The notes: generated from the sequence alone by a model not told the origin. A DNA stretch of 64,000 nt from Xylanibacter caecicola (GCF_013166515.1 NZ_JABKKJ010000002.1:1-64000); one strand, 5' to 3'. Positions 44,273-53,304 are shown, counted from the stretch's first letter. Translations and numbers: made by a program.

Positions 44273-45087
44273 CCCGTGTTCTTGCCATATACAGAGCCGA
44301 GCGTTTCTCGCCCAATTCGGTGGAACGTGACAAGGCTGTACTTGATGCCGCCGGCGAGAAGTTGCGGCGTCTCGGGCTTGATGTGGACTATGTAGGTGAA
44401 CGCTTCCTTACACGGGATATGGATGCCGACGTGTTTCTTACAATGGGACGGGAGACGTCGACGACAGACATTCTTCATTACAAGGAGGCGTGTGGGGCGT
44501 TGGTGATAAATACTCCTGCTGCCATAAGGAGTTGTGCACGGTATGCGGTGGATGGCATGATGCGTGCCGCCGGCATACCGGCAGCACCATTGGAGGGTGA
44601 CTTGGGATACTGGATAAAACGCGGAGATGAGGCTGCGCAGTGCCCCGCCGATGTGCGGTATGCCGCATGTGCGGAAGAGCGTGACATGATTGTAGACGGT
44701 TTTATACGTCGTGGCGTGGACAGGATGGTGGTTACAGCACATGTGGAGGGCGACCTCGTGAAGTTCTACGGAGTGCTCGGGACACGCTTTTTCAGATACT
44801 TTTATCCTACGGACGACGGTTGCCACAAGTTCGGCGATGAGCTTATGAACGGCAAGGCGCGGCACTACGATTTCAGGATAGAAAGCCTGTGCCACGATGC
44901 GGAGCGGCTTGCCTCGCTCGTGGGGACGGATGTGTATGGCGGTGACTGTATTGTCAGAAGTGACGGCAGCTATGCAATAATAGATTTCAACGATTTCCCC
45001 AGTTTCTCGAGATGCCGCGACGAGGCAGCCGATGCGATAGCAAGGCTTGTTGCAAGGCGTGCATGTCTCGGGACGGTAAATATATAA
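44269..45087 (+). CDS. ATP-grasp enzyme, possibly a cyclitol or inositol-phosphate-type kinase
   Basis: The protein has 272 residues with no signal peptide. The C-terminal metal-binding strand reads AIIDFNDFPSFSRCRDEA, the ATP-grasp D-x-N pattern followed by F-P as in the ITPK inositol phosphate kinases. A nucleotide-binding segment MIVDGFIRRGVDRMVV and ligand region VEGDLVKFYGV precede it. The N-terminal 90 residues form a Rossmann-like pre-ATP-grasp domain. It is coupled to the nucleotidyltransferase by an ATGA overlap. It could phosphorylate the head-group alcohol or ligate an amino acid. The kinase idea rests on likeness of a short motif and on context. Confidence 0.6.
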   Translation: MTRVLAIYRAERFSPNSVERDKAVLDAAGEKLRRLGLDVDYVGERFLTRDMDADVFLTMGRETSTTDILHYKEACGALVINTPAAIRSCARYAVDGMMRAAGIPAAPLEGDLGYWIKRGDEAAQCPADVRYAACAEERDMIVDGFIRRGVDRMVVTAHVEGDLVKFYGVLGTRFFRYFYPTDDGCHKFGDELMNGKARHYDFRIESLCHDAERLASLVGTDVYGGDCIVRSDGSYAIIDFNDFPSFSRCRDEAADAIARLVARRACLGTVNI

Positions 45088-45099
45088 TAAAAGAAAAAG

Positions 45100-46035
45100 A
45101 TGAGTAGTTTTAAGGAAATGCTTCACGCATCGTTTAAGTCGGAAGATACCGAAGAATGGCTGGACGTGTACTTCACACGCCCCATAGGACTGGTCTTCGC
45201 ACTGATGTGGAAGCGGCTGGGAGTACATCCCAACGCCATAACCGTATTGTCGATATTCCTCGGTGTAGGAGCCGGACTTATGTTCCGGCATACCGATTTG
45301 ATGCATAATCTTCTTGGCGTGGTGCTCCTTATGTTTGCCAATTTCTGTGATTCTACCGACGGACAGCTTGCCCGCCTTACCGGAAAGAAGACGCTTGTGG
45401 GGCGTGTCCTTGACGGTTTTTCGGGCGATCTGTGGTTTTTCTGCATATATGCCGCTATATGTGTGCGGCTGATGAATGCCCCCATACCGGGCATGGAACT
45501 TTCGTGGGGCGTGTGGATATGGGTGCTTGCGTTTATGGCGGGTGTGATGTGCCATTCGCGCCAGAGTTCGCTTGCCGACTATTACCGCCAGATACACCTT
45601 TTCTTCCTTAAAGGAAAGGAAGGCAGCGAGCTGGATACCTACGCCGGACAGCGCGCCATGTATGAGTCGTTGCCGCGACGTTCGCTCCTCGCGCGTGCGT
45701 TCTATTATAATTATGCCAACTACTGTCGCAGTCAGGAAAAGCGCACTCCGCGTTTTCAGAAGTTCTTCAGAAAACTTTCCGAACGCTATTCCGAACCCTC
45801 GGAAATGCCCGAATGGCTACGCTCCGAATTCCTCTCCGGTAGCCGTCCGCTCATGAAATATACCAACATTCTGACTTTCAATGTAAGGGCAATATGTATC
45901 TACGTGACTTGTCTGGCAAATATTCCGTGGGTCTATTTCCTTGTTGAAATAACGATAATGAGCGTGTTGTATATCATGATGCACAAGCGTCATGAAACTC
46001 TTTGCGCAACATTAACAAACAAACTGGATGATTAA
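45100..46035 (+). CDS. CDP-alcohol phosphatidyltransferase-family membrane enzyme
   Basis: The protein has 311 residues with six or so membrane spans. The complete family motif is present: D-ST-DG-QL-AR, then after eight residues GRVLDGFSGD, i.e. D1xxD2GxxAR...GxxxD3xxxD4 around residues 85-110. The enzymes join a CDP-activated alcohol with a second alcohol to form phosphodiesters such as phosphatidylinositol-type or aminoalcohol lipids. A cytoplasmic loop of about 80 residues follows the third span. The preceding nucleotidyltransferase would supply the CDP-alcohol. The next gene overlaps by 8 bases. Confidence 0.85.
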   Translation: MSSFKEMLHASFKSEDTEEWLDVYFTRPIGLVFALMWKRLGVHPNAITVLSIFLGVGAGLMFRHTDLMHNLLGVVLLMFANFCDSTDGQLARLTGKKTLVGRVLDGFSGDLWFFCIYAAICVRLMNAPIPGMELSWGVWIWVLAFMAGVMCHSRQSSLADYYRQIHLFFLKGKEGSELDTYAGQRAMYESLPRRSLLARAFYYNYANYCRSQEKRTPRFQKFFRKLSERYSEPSEMPEWLRSEFLSGSRPLMKYTNILTFNVRAICIYVTCLANIPWVYFLVEITIMSVLYIMMHKRHETLCATLTNKLDD

Positions 46036-46735
46036 AGGATACATATTCGACTACGGCGGTACGCTTGATACGGGCGGATGTCATTGGGGAAAGGTGCTTT
46101 GGAGTGCATATATGAGGCATGGTGTGCCTGTGACGGAAGACCGGTTCCGTGAGGCATACGTATATGCAGAGCGGTTTTTGGGAAAGGGTGAGACCGTAAA
46201 ACCCGGTCATACGTTCCGCAAGACTCTATCGATGAAGCTTGAAATAGAAATGAACCGGCTTGTTTCCACAGGCAGTTGGACCGCCGGAGAAGAAAAGATA
46301 AACCGGTTACATGAGGATATTCTCGAGGACGTATACGATGGTGTAAGGCGTGCGACGGCTTATAGCCGCGGTGTGCTGGAGAAGATAAAAGAGCGTTACC
46401 CCATGGTATTGGTAAGCAATTTTTACGGGAACATCAACACCGTGCTTGCCGAGTTCGGACTGGACTGCCTGTTCAACGGTGTCATAGAGTCGGCTGTGGT
46501 AGGCGTGAGAAAACCCGATCCGCGTATCTTCAGGCTCGGAACGGATGCTCTCGGATTAAATCCGGAAGACGTGATGGTTGTCGGCGACAGCTTTACAAAT
46601 GACATTATTCCGGCAGCAGCGGCAGGTTGCCGCACGGCATGGCTGAAAGGCGAGGGCTGGACGGACGCAGTGTACGACGAGCAGTTGCCTGATGTTATAA
46701 TCAAGGATCTCAGCCGGCTTCTGTCAGAAGTGTAG
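46028..46735 (+). CDS. HAD-superfamily protein with altered motif I
   Basis: The protein has 235 residues. Motif I reads FDYGGTLD, so the nucleophile Asp is present but the usual second Asp two residues later is Gly. Motif II is VLVSNFYG, motif III Lys is in VRKPDPRIF, and motif IV is VGDSFTNDI. In phosphatases of this family the second Asp acts as acid/base, so catalysis is either different or the enzyme works on another chemistry. The gene overlaps the phosphatidyltransferase gene, which suggests it processes the same lipid or its phosphorylated intermediate. Confidence 0.8.
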   Translation: MIKGYIFDYGGTLDTGGCHWGKVLWSAYMRHGVPVTEDRFREAYVYAERFLGKGETVKPGHTFRKTLSMKLEIEMNRLVSTGSWTAGEEKINRLHEDILEDVYDGVRRATAYSRGVLEKIKERYPMVLVSNFYGNINTVLAEFGLDCLFNGVIESAVVGVRKPDPRIFRLGTDALGLNPEDVMVVGDSFTNDIIPAAAAGCRTAWLKGEGWTDAVYDEQLPDVIIKDLSRLLSEV

Positions 46736-46766
46736 TATCAGATACCGGCAATGTTATAAACGAAAG

Positions 46767-49334
46767 ATGAAAAGAATGAAGAAACTGTTGATATTGTTAT
46801 TTCTCGTACTCTCTCATACCGTGGGGGCGCAGCGTATAACCGGTGTCGTTGTCGATGCCGTGACGGGAGACAGCATACCGTTTGCCAGTGTACAGTATAA
46901 GGGACATAAGCTTGCTGTTGTCGGCGAGGCATCGGGTACATTCTCTATAGAGCGCCACAACGGCTGGTCGATCACTTTCAGTGCGCTTGGATATAAGTCG
47001 GTGAAGATACTTATAGGTGCCAACACGCCTTCGGAGATGCGTGTTACACTGAAACCGGATGCGCGCGGACTGTCGGAGGTGAAGGTGAAAGGCAAGCGCG
47101 GAAAGTACAAAAGAAAGGACAATCCGGCGATAGCCCTCATGCGGAGGGTGATAGCTGCAAAGAAGAAAACACATCTCGAAAATCACGATTACTATCGTTA
47201 TGACAAGTACCAGAAAATAACGCTTGCCGTAAACGACATACAGCCGGACGAGCTGGAGAAGGGCATGTTCCGTAACTCTAAATGGTACAAGCAACAGGTG
47301 GAGGTGTGCTCTCATAACGGAAAGCTCATCTTGCCCCTTTCTGTAGACGAGACGGTGACGCAGAACATATACCGCCGCGATCCGCAGAGCGAGAAAACGA
47401 TAGTTAAAGGGCGCAGTTCAAAAGGTGTGAACAGCTTGATAGAGACAGGAGAGATATTGAACACGATGCTGAAGGACGTTTTTAAGGATGTGGATTTGTA
47501 TGACGACCAGATAAACCTGCTGCATAAACGCTTTATAAGTCCTATAGGGCGCGATGCCATTTCGTTCTATCGCTATTATATAGAAGACACGGTGTATGTG
47601 GGCAAGGACAAATGTTTTCATCTTCAGTTTCTGCCCAACAACCCGCAGGACTTCGGTTTCAGAGGCGAGATGTGGGTGCTTGCCGACTCTACGTTGCACG
47701 TTAAACGCTGTGACATGACACTGCCTCAGAACACGGCGGTGAACTTTGTCGAGGGACTGAAAATCAATCAGGAATACAGCCGGTTGCCCGGTGGCGACTG
47801 GGCACTGACTACGGACGACATGGTAGTTGAGATGTCTCTACTCAATTTTCTTACAAAGGCAATAGTGATGAGGACAACGCGCAACAGCGGATATTCGTTC
47901 GAACCGTTGCCCGACAAGATGTTCCGCGGCATGGCAAAGGAGCGTTTCGACCCCGATGCGATGATACAAGGGACCGATTTCTGGAACCGTAACCGTAGAG
48001 CGGAGTTGTCGAAAAGCGAGGCGTCCATGGACGAGTTTATAAGCAATATGAAGAAAAGCAAGAACTTTGGATTTGTGCTTTTCGCCGCAAAGGCTTTTAT
48101 AGAGAACTTTGTCGAACTGGGTAACGAGAAACATCCCAGCAAGATAGACCTCGGTCCTGTAAACACGTTGATAAGCAAGAACTTCATTGACGGAGTGCGC
48201 ACGCGTATCAGCGGACAGACAACAGCTAACCTTAATCCGCATTGGTTCTTCTCCGGCTACTATGCAAGAGGATGGGACAGCAAGAAAAACTATTACAAGG
48301 GAGAGGTGACATACTCGCTGAACAAGAAGAAATATCTGCCCCGCGAGTTTCCGAAACGTACGCTGACGTTTACTTCCGCATACGATGTGTACTCGCCGTC
48401 GGACAAGTTTGTGACAACGGATAAGGACAATGTGTTCACTTCGTTCAAGTGGAGCGAGGTGAACAAGATGATGTTCTACAACCGCCAACAGCTTGCATTT
48501 GAGTATGAGACCGACTGGGGACTGAGGTTTATGACAAGCGTAAAGACCGAAGGGAACGAGGCTTGTGGAGAACTTTTCTTTGTTCCGTTGTCGTCGGAAA
48601 CGGGGAGCGGGGACGTTGCAACGCATGGAAAACTGCGTACAACGGAAATACATGCCGAGCTGAGATATTCTCCCGGTGAGTCGTTTATCAACACCAAGCA
48701 GCGGCGAATACCTGCAAATCATGACGCTCCGGTGTTTCAGATAGGACATACTGTCGGTGTTAAAGGCTTCATGGGCGGTGAATATAACTACAACTTTACT
48801 GAAGCGAGCATATACAAACGTTTGTGGCTTGGCAGCTGGGGCAGGTTGGAAACGCGTCTCAAAGGCGGGGTGCAGTGGAACAAAGTACCTTTCCCACTGT
48901 TGATAATGCCTGCCACAAACCTGTCGTATATCGTGAACGATGAGACGTTCAGCATGATAAACAACATGGAGTTTCTAAATGACAGATATGCCAGTCTGCA
49001 TCTTTCGTGGGAGCTTAACGGCAAGATACTCAACCGCATACCGCTGATACGCAAACTGAAGTGGCGCGAGTCGGTGGGTTTCAACTGCCTTTGGGGGTCT
49101 CTGAGCGACAAGAACAATCCGTTTGTAGAGGCTAATGCAGGCGACGGCAGACTGATGTATTTTCCCGAGGGGGCATACGTAATGGACGGCAGCAGACCGT
49201 ATATGGAGTTTACGGCAGGCATACATAACATTTTTAAAATTCTGCATGTGCAGTATGTAAGAAGACTTAGCTATCTCAGTCTGCCTACAGCACGCAAGCA
49301 CGGAGTGCGTTTCACGCTCGAATTCTCGTTCTGA
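46767..49334 (+). CDS. DUF5686 outer-membrane protein with carboxypeptidase-like regulatory domain
   Basis: The protein has 855 residues: signal peptide ending HTVGAQ, a carboxypeptidase-like regulatory domain (residues 25-100: GVVVDAVTGDSIPFASVQ) and a long DUF5686 region ending in strands and the aromatic terminus RFTLEFSF typical of outer-membrane barrels. DUF5686 proteins are widespread in Bacteroidetes, and the function is not established. It follows the HAD gene by 31 bases in the same direction, so it may belong to the lipid cluster or simply be its downstream neighbour. Confidence 0.8.
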   Translation: MKRMKKLLILLFLVLSHTVGAQRITGVVVDAVTGDSIPFASVQYKGHKLAVVGEASGTFSIERHNGWSITFSALGYKSVKILIGANTPSEMRVTLKPDARGLSEVKVKGKRGKYKRKDNPAIALMRRVIAAKKKTHLENHDYYRYDKYQKITLAVNDIQPDELEKGMFRNSKWYKQQVEVCSHNGKLILPLSVDETVTQNIYRRDPQSEKTIVKGRSSKGVNSLIETGEILNTMLKDVFKDVDLYDDQINLLHKRFISPIGRDAISFYRYYIEDTVYVGKDKCFHLQFLPNNPQDFGFRGEMWVLADSTLHVKRCDMTLPQNTAVNFVEGLKINQEYSRLPGGDWALTTDDMVVEMSLLNFLTKAIVMRTTRNSGYSFEPLPDKMFRGMAKERFDPDAMIQGTDFWNRNRRAELSKSEASMDEFISNMKKSKNFGFVLFAAKAFIENFVELGNEKHPSKIDLGPVNTLISKNFIDGVRTRISGQTTANLNPHWFFSGYYARGWDSKKNYYKGEVTYSLNKKKYLPREFPKRTLTFTSAYDVYSPSDKFVTTDKDNVFTSFKWSEVNKMMFYNRQQLAFEYETDWGLRFMTSVKTEGNEACGELFFVPLSSETGSGDVATHGKLRTTEIHAELRYSPGESFINTKQRRIPANHDAPVFQIGHTVGVKGFMGGEYNYNFTEASIYKRLWLGSWGRLETRLKGGVQWNKVPFPLLIMPATNLSYIVNDETFSMINNMEFLNDRYASLHLSWELNGKILNRIPLIRKLKWRESVGFNCLWGSLSDKNNPFVEANAGDGRLMYFPEGAYVMDGSRPYMEFTAGIHNIFKILHVQYVRRLSYLSLPTARKHGVRFTLEFSF

Positions 49335-49400
49335 GAAAGAGGCTTGATTGCGTCCGGCTTGTATCATCTTTGTAAAAGACAAACCTATAATCACATACTT

Positions 49401-49886
49401 ATGAGAAAGATAAAGAACCCGTGGACCGGTGCGGAAGGTTACAATTGCTTTGGTTGCAGTCCGGAAAATCCGCTTGGAGTGCATATGGAATTTTATGAGG
49501 AAGGCGATGAGATAATAAGTTTCTGGAAGCCTCGTCCCGATTATCAAGGCTGGATAAACACCATGCACGGCGGCATATTGTCCACGCTTATTGATGAGAC
49601 CGCCGGTTGGGTGGTGTTCCGCAAGTTGCAGACAAGCGGTGTTACGGCACGTCTTGACGTGCGGTATAAGAAGCCGGTTATGACCACCGAGCCGCAAATA
49701 ACGTTGCGCGGACGCATTACCGGGCAGAACCGACGTCTCGTTACAGTAGAGGTGACGCTGGAAAATGCAAAGGGAGAGGTGTGTACCGAGGGCACTGCCA
49801 CATACTATGTGTTTGAAAAGGAAAAGGCACATGCCATGGGATTTGTATCGTGCGACCTGGAAGGTGATGAACTTCTGCCACTGTAG
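49401..49886 (+). CDS. Hotdog-fold thioesterase (PaaI/YbgC type)
   Basis: The protein has 161 residues from ATG 49401; the frame from 49344 starts at TTG and adds residues before the conserved core. The hotdog signature is MHGGILSTLIDETAGW near residue 55, with Asp as the candidate catalytic residue, followed by TARLDVRYKKPV. The N-terminal NCFGCSPENPLGVHM segment is common in this group. The acyl-CoA substrate is unknown. A terminator follows directly. Confidence 0.85.
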   Translation: MRKIKNPWTGAEGYNCFGCSPENPLGVHMEFYEEGDEIISFWKPRPDYQGWINTMHGGILSTLIDETAGWVVFRKLQTSGVTARLDVRYKKPVMTTEPQITLRGRITGQNRRLVTVEVTLENAKGEVCTEGTATYYVFEKEKAHAMGFVSCDLEGDELLPL

Positions 49887-49903
49887 AAGATAAAGACGTA
49901 TAA

Positions 49904-49952
49904 AAAGAAAAAAGGTTCAAGAGTGTTTCACAACAGTCTTAAACCCTTTTTT
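49904..49952 (+). terminator. Rho-independent terminator after the thioesterase gene
   Basis: AAAAGGTT-CAAGA pairs with TCTTA-AACCCTTTT around a loop of about 13 bases, followed by more T. The 323-base gap down to the LacI-type gene holds this and the operator below; nothing else is seen. Confidence 0.7.
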
Positions 49953-50052
49953 TCTAACTAACTTATTATCAACTATTCATTACTCATTCTGAATTTGCAT
50001 TGCAAAGATAAGTCTAAAAAACAGATTTTGTATGTTTTTTACTTAAAAAACA

Positions 50053-50070
50053 TACGTAAACGTTTGCGTA
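50053..50070. promoter_or_regulatory. Probable LacI-family operator
   Basis: TACGTAAACGTTTGCGTA is a near-perfect 18-bp palindrome centred on AACGTT, the shape typical of LacI/GalR operators. It sits about 140 bases before the start of the LacI-type gene, consistent with autoregulation. Confidence 0.6.
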
Positions 50071-50209
50071 TTAAGGCATTTTTTGATACTTTTGCATTAC
50101 ACCATGTCATTGTTACAATGATGCGCATTGTCTTTTTACGATATTGTGTAATGTGTACGGATGCGTGTTTTGTGCCGATTGTGTGGCGTGAAACGTTAAC
50201 CTTTATGAT

Positions 50210-51223
50210 ATGAGACAACAAAGAACCTCCTTGAAAGACCTTGCCAAACAGCTTGGTGTAAGCATTGCCACGGTTTCAAGGGCGCTGAGAGACAGTCATG
50301 AAGTTGGTGACGATATGAAACGGCGCGTGCAGGAACTTGCAAAGAAACTGAACTATAGACCTAATCCTTTTGCACAGAGTTTGCGAAAAGAAGCACCGAG
50401 AATAATCGGTGTTGTGGTGCCCAACCTTGTTTCCCATTATTATGCGGCGGTGGTGGACGGCATAGAAGACTATGCCACAAAGGAGGGATATTCGGTTGTG
50501 GTGATAAACAGCCATGAAGATCATGAGCGTGAGGAGCGTGCCATAGACAACTTTATCAGTATGCACGTGGAGGGGATAATAGCGTGTCTGGCGCAAGATA
50601 CAGTAGATTATACTCACTTTGAGGATATCCACCGCATGGGCATACCGCTTGTCTTTTTTGCCCGGACGTGTCTTCCCGACCTGTTCTCGTCGGTTACTGC
50701 AAATGGAGATGAGGCGGCACGGCTTGCTACAAGTCATCTTATAGACACCGGAAGCAGGCGTATTGCATTTATAGGAGGTCCGAATCATCTTGATATGGTG
50801 CGCCGTCGCAAGCATGGATATCTTGAGGCGCTGCGCGAGAACGGCATAAAAATAGACCGTACGTTGGTGGTTTGTGACAAAATAGACTTTGAGGTTGCCC
50901 GCGAGGCGACCATGCGTCTGCTCACCCGTGATGACCGTCCCGATGCTATTCTTGCCTTCAACGACATTATAACATACGCCGCTTTCGACGTAATAAAAAA
51001 CATCGGATTGAGAATTCCGCAAGATGTGGCGATAATAGGATTTACGGATACAGACACGGCGGTGTTTGTCACGCCAAAGCTTTCGGCGATAGTAGACAGA
51101 TCATATGAGACGGGGTGCCGTGCCTGTGAGTTGCTTTTGAAAAACATTGGCGGTGATAAGCACATATACAGAGAGGTTGTTCCCATGATGCTTAAGATAA
51201 GGGAAAGTTCCAAAAAGGGATGA
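50210..51223 (+). CDS. LacI/GalR-family transcriptional regulator
   Basis: The protein has 337 residues. The N-terminal helix-turn-helix reads LKDLAKQLGVSIATVSRALRD and is followed by the hinge helix NYRPNPFAQSLRK, then a periplasmic-binding-protein-like sensor domain (IIGVVVPNLVSHYYAAVVDGIED; AILAFNDIITYAAFDVI). The effector, probably a sugar or its derivative, cannot be named, and no sugar-use operon lies next to it. The palindromic operator upstream suggests autoregulation. Confidence 0.9.
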   Translation: MRQQRTSLKDLAKQLGVSIATVSRALRDSHEVGDDMKRRVQELAKKLNYRPNPFAQSLRKEAPRIIGVVVPNLVSHYYAAVVDGIEDYATKEGYSVVVINSHEDHEREERAIDNFISMHVEGIIACLAQDTVDYTHFEDIHRMGIPLVFFARTCLPDLFSSVTANGDEAARLATSHLIDTGSRRIAFIGGPNHLDMVRRRKHGYLEALRENGIKIDRTLVVCDKIDFEVAREATMRLLTRDDRPDAILAFNDIITYAAFDVIKNIGLRIPQDVAIIGFTDTDTAVFVTPKLSAIVDRSYETGCRACELLLKNIGGDKHIYREVVPMMLKIRESSKKG

Positions 51224-51231
51224 TGCACATG

Positions 51232-51269
51232 CCGCTATGCCGTTTGTTGATAGAGCTTGGGCATAGCGG
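51232..51269. repeat. Hairpin after the LacI-type gene
   Basis: CCGCTATGCC and GGGCATAGCGG form a stem around a loop of about 17 bases just after the stop codon. No T-run follows on the plus strand, so it may be a weak terminator or an mRNA 3'-end structure. A second inverted repeat, CAAACAATG/CATTGTTTG, lies near 51299-51330 before the next gene. Confidence 0.5.
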
Positions 51270-51420
51270 TAAAAAACAAAAAGCTTATAATAATAGGCAA
51301 ACAATGTTATTTTTTTAGGCATTGTTTGCAAGAACATGCTATCTTTGCAAAACTTACGGGCATGGCGGCATACGACCGTTGTGCCTGTTTATATGAATAA
51401 CTTAATATAAATAATGTAAT

Positions 51421-51858
51421 ATGAAGAAGTTTTTGACATTTATTATGGCGTCAGGATTTGCTGTTTTCATGGGTTCTTGCGGCTCGTCAAAGAGTGCGGC
51501 AGCGCTGTCAGCCATCGGCGGAGAGTGGGACGTTATGGAGATAGACGGTTCTCCTGTGAAAGTAGTAGAAGGGCAGGATGCACCGTTTATGGGCTTTGAT
51601 GTGGCTGGCAAACTGGTGTATGGAAGTGCAGGATGCAACCGTCTTACAGGCGGACTTAATGCCGATGCCAAGACCGGAAAGATTAACTTCGGTGCTCTCG
51701 GAAGCACACGTATGATGTGTCATGACATGACAAATGAGGACAATATGCTGCGTGCGCTGGGCGAAATCACCGGATATAAGATAAAGGCTGACGGCACAAT
51801 GACTTTCGGAAATGATGCAGATAAGGTGCTGATGGTGCTGAAGAAGCGTGCCAAATGA
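51421..51858 (+). CDS. META-domain lipoprotein
   Basis: The protein has 145 residues with a lipoprotein signal ending FMGSCGSSK. The META/HslJ domain is recognisable by GGEWDVMEIDG at its start, GSAGCNRLTGGL in the middle and STRMMCHDMTNEDNMLRAL. META-domain proteins in other bacteria are envelope proteins linked to stress or drug resistance, but their biochemistry is unclear. A TATCTTTG box lies about 75 bases upstream. A bidirectional terminator follows. Confidence 0.85.
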   Translation: MKKFLTFIMASGFAVFMGSCGSSKSAAALSAIGGEWDVMEIDGSPVKVVEGQDAPFMGFDVAGKLVYGSAGCNRLTGGLNADAKTGKINFGALGSTRMMCHDMTNEDNMLRALGEITGYKIKADGTMTFGNDADKVLMVLKKRAK

Positions 51859-51880
51859 TGACCGGTGATTTGAAAAAATA

Positions 51881-51931
51881 AAAGTGTGCCCGAAGAAGCG
51901 TCTGACACTGATGCTGCGACGGGCACACTTT
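51881..51931. terminator. Bidirectional terminator between convergent genes
   Basis: AAAGTGTGCCCG pairs with CGGGCACACTTT around a loop of about 25 bases, with A-rich sequence on the left and T-rich on the right. It serves both the META-domain gene and the DUF4230 gene. Confidence 0.85.
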
Positions 51932-51957
51932 CAATATATACGTTTAATTTTGAACAT

Positions 51958-52623
51958 CTACTTATTGGTCTGATCCTGTGAAAACACAATACCCACTTTC
52001 TTATAACCCAATGCTTTCATCATCTTTGTGAACTGCTGTTCGGCATTTTCACGGGCATTTTCAATGTTTTCTTTTGTAAGGCATCGCTTGCGCATCGATG
52101 TGTATGCACGCATGTAGAGAGCTTCGCGGTCGGCATCGGTCCATTTTCCCGACTCGAAGAACGACTGTGTCTTAGCCTCGTCAATGAAGTCTTCGTCAAG
52201 CAGTTCCACATCGGGAAGGTGCATCGTTATGCTGTCTCCCGTCGCTGTTATCCAGTGCGGCTTTACCTTGTGCATGTTTATTCCGAGCCTAAGACGTCCG
52301 TAATAGATGCGTATCAGGTGGTCGTCTGAGAAGAAACCGCGTCTTGTTGTGTCTGCCATTTCCTCGTCTGTGACAGTCAGAAACTCCCATTCGCCGATTT
52401 CCTTCATTGCCGTGATGTGTGCCTGAGTTATGTTTATGGTGTCGTTGACAACTGTTTCGATCCTGTCTTTTGAGCACGACCGTACAGTCCAAACCGTTAT
52501 AAAGACTATTGCCAGCACCGTAATGATGCCCGCTGTCAACGCCACCCGCGACATCAGACCTTTCATCAGGAACAGTGTCTGTATGCCTTTCCATTTCCTG
52601 TTTCTATTCCTTTCCATTTTCAA
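51958..52623 (-). CDS. DUF4230 membrane-anchored protein
   Basis: The protein has 221 residues: a basic N-terminus, one membrane span at about residues 25-47 (VALTAGIITVLAIVFITVW) and an extracytoplasmic domain with the DUF4230 pattern ITQAHITAMKEIGEWEFLTV. Length and topology are usual for the family, whose function is unknown. Its start overlaps the end of a second DUF4230 gene by 20 bases, so the pair is co-translated. Confidence 0.8.
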   Translation of the reverse strand: MKMERNRNRKWKGIQTLFLMKGLMSRVALTAGIITVLAIVFITVWTVRSCSKDRIETVVNDTINITQAHITAMKEIGEWEFLTVTDEEMADTTRRGFFSDDHLIRIYYGRLRLGINMHKVKPHWITATGDSITMHLPDVELLDEDFIDEAKTQSFFESGKWTDADREALYMRAYTSMRKRCLTKENIENARENAEQQFTKMMKALGYKKVGIVFSQDQTNK

Positions 52624-53281
52624 TGCCGTTGTTTATCAATATTTGCGGAATGTCTTCGAGCGAGAATTTCTTGCGGAATGTTACGGTGATGTTCTCTTCC
52701 TTAAAGCCCATCTGCTCTATCATGGGTATCAATATGCGTGCTGCACTTTTCTGTGCCATGTCTATTATGCCGGTCTGTGGTATCGATGCTATTATCGATG
52801 CACGTCCCTGCTGCTCGTATGATGCCATTTCAGCATCGCTGAAAGCCCCTCTCAGGAGCGGCACCTGCTTCTTTATTTCCTTGTGATTGATGCGGCTTGA
52901 CGTAAGCTCCACTTTGGGATCGGGTAGTATTATTTCGATCTTGTCACCTTTTCTCCTTATGTTTTTCTCGCTGAAGTCCGAAAAATCGACATACGCTTTC
53001 AGTGTGGCGTCCATCGGAATTGCTATCTTCCGCTCGCCTAAAGGCAGCGTTATGTCAAACTGTTGCTGAAGGAATGTGCCGCTAAGTTTCCTTGTGTCGT
53101 TGTGTGTCACAATCTTGTGTATGTGATACTCTGCCGTATACAGTTTCGAACAGTTCTTTATAACGGTAAGCATCATAGGTATCGTGTCGGCAGGGATATC
53201 CTTTCCCGCTCCTGTTCTCTTGCCGGAGCAGGCATAAAGTGCCGTAAGACACATTGCCATGTATATCAGTATATGTTTCAT
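52604..53281 (-). CDS. DUF4230 lipoprotein, partner of the preceding gene product
   Basis: The protein has 225 residues with a lipoprotein-type signal ending LYACSGK. The DUF4230 pattern recurs as CSKLYTAEYHIHKIVTHND, followed by a strand-rich domain with VDFSDFSEKNIRRKGD and the C-terminal IEQMGFKEENITVTF, which parallels the end of the neighbouring protein. The tandem pair of one lipid-anchored and one membrane-anchored paralogue suggests a heteromeric envelope complex, an inference only. Confidence 0.8.
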   Translation of the reverse strand: MKHILIYMAMCLTALYACSGKRTGAGKDIPADTIPMMLTVIKNCSKLYTAEYHIHKIVTHNDTRKLSGTFLQQQFDITLPLGERKIAIPMDATLKAYVDFSDFSEKNIRRKGDKIEIILPDPKVELTSSRINHKEIKKQVPLLRGAFSDAEMASYEQQGRASIIASIPQTGIIDMAQKSAARILIPMIEQMGFKEENITVTFRKKFSLEDIPQILINNGIENGKE

Positions 53282-53304
53282 AAATGCGTTTTAAATATTT
53301 TATT

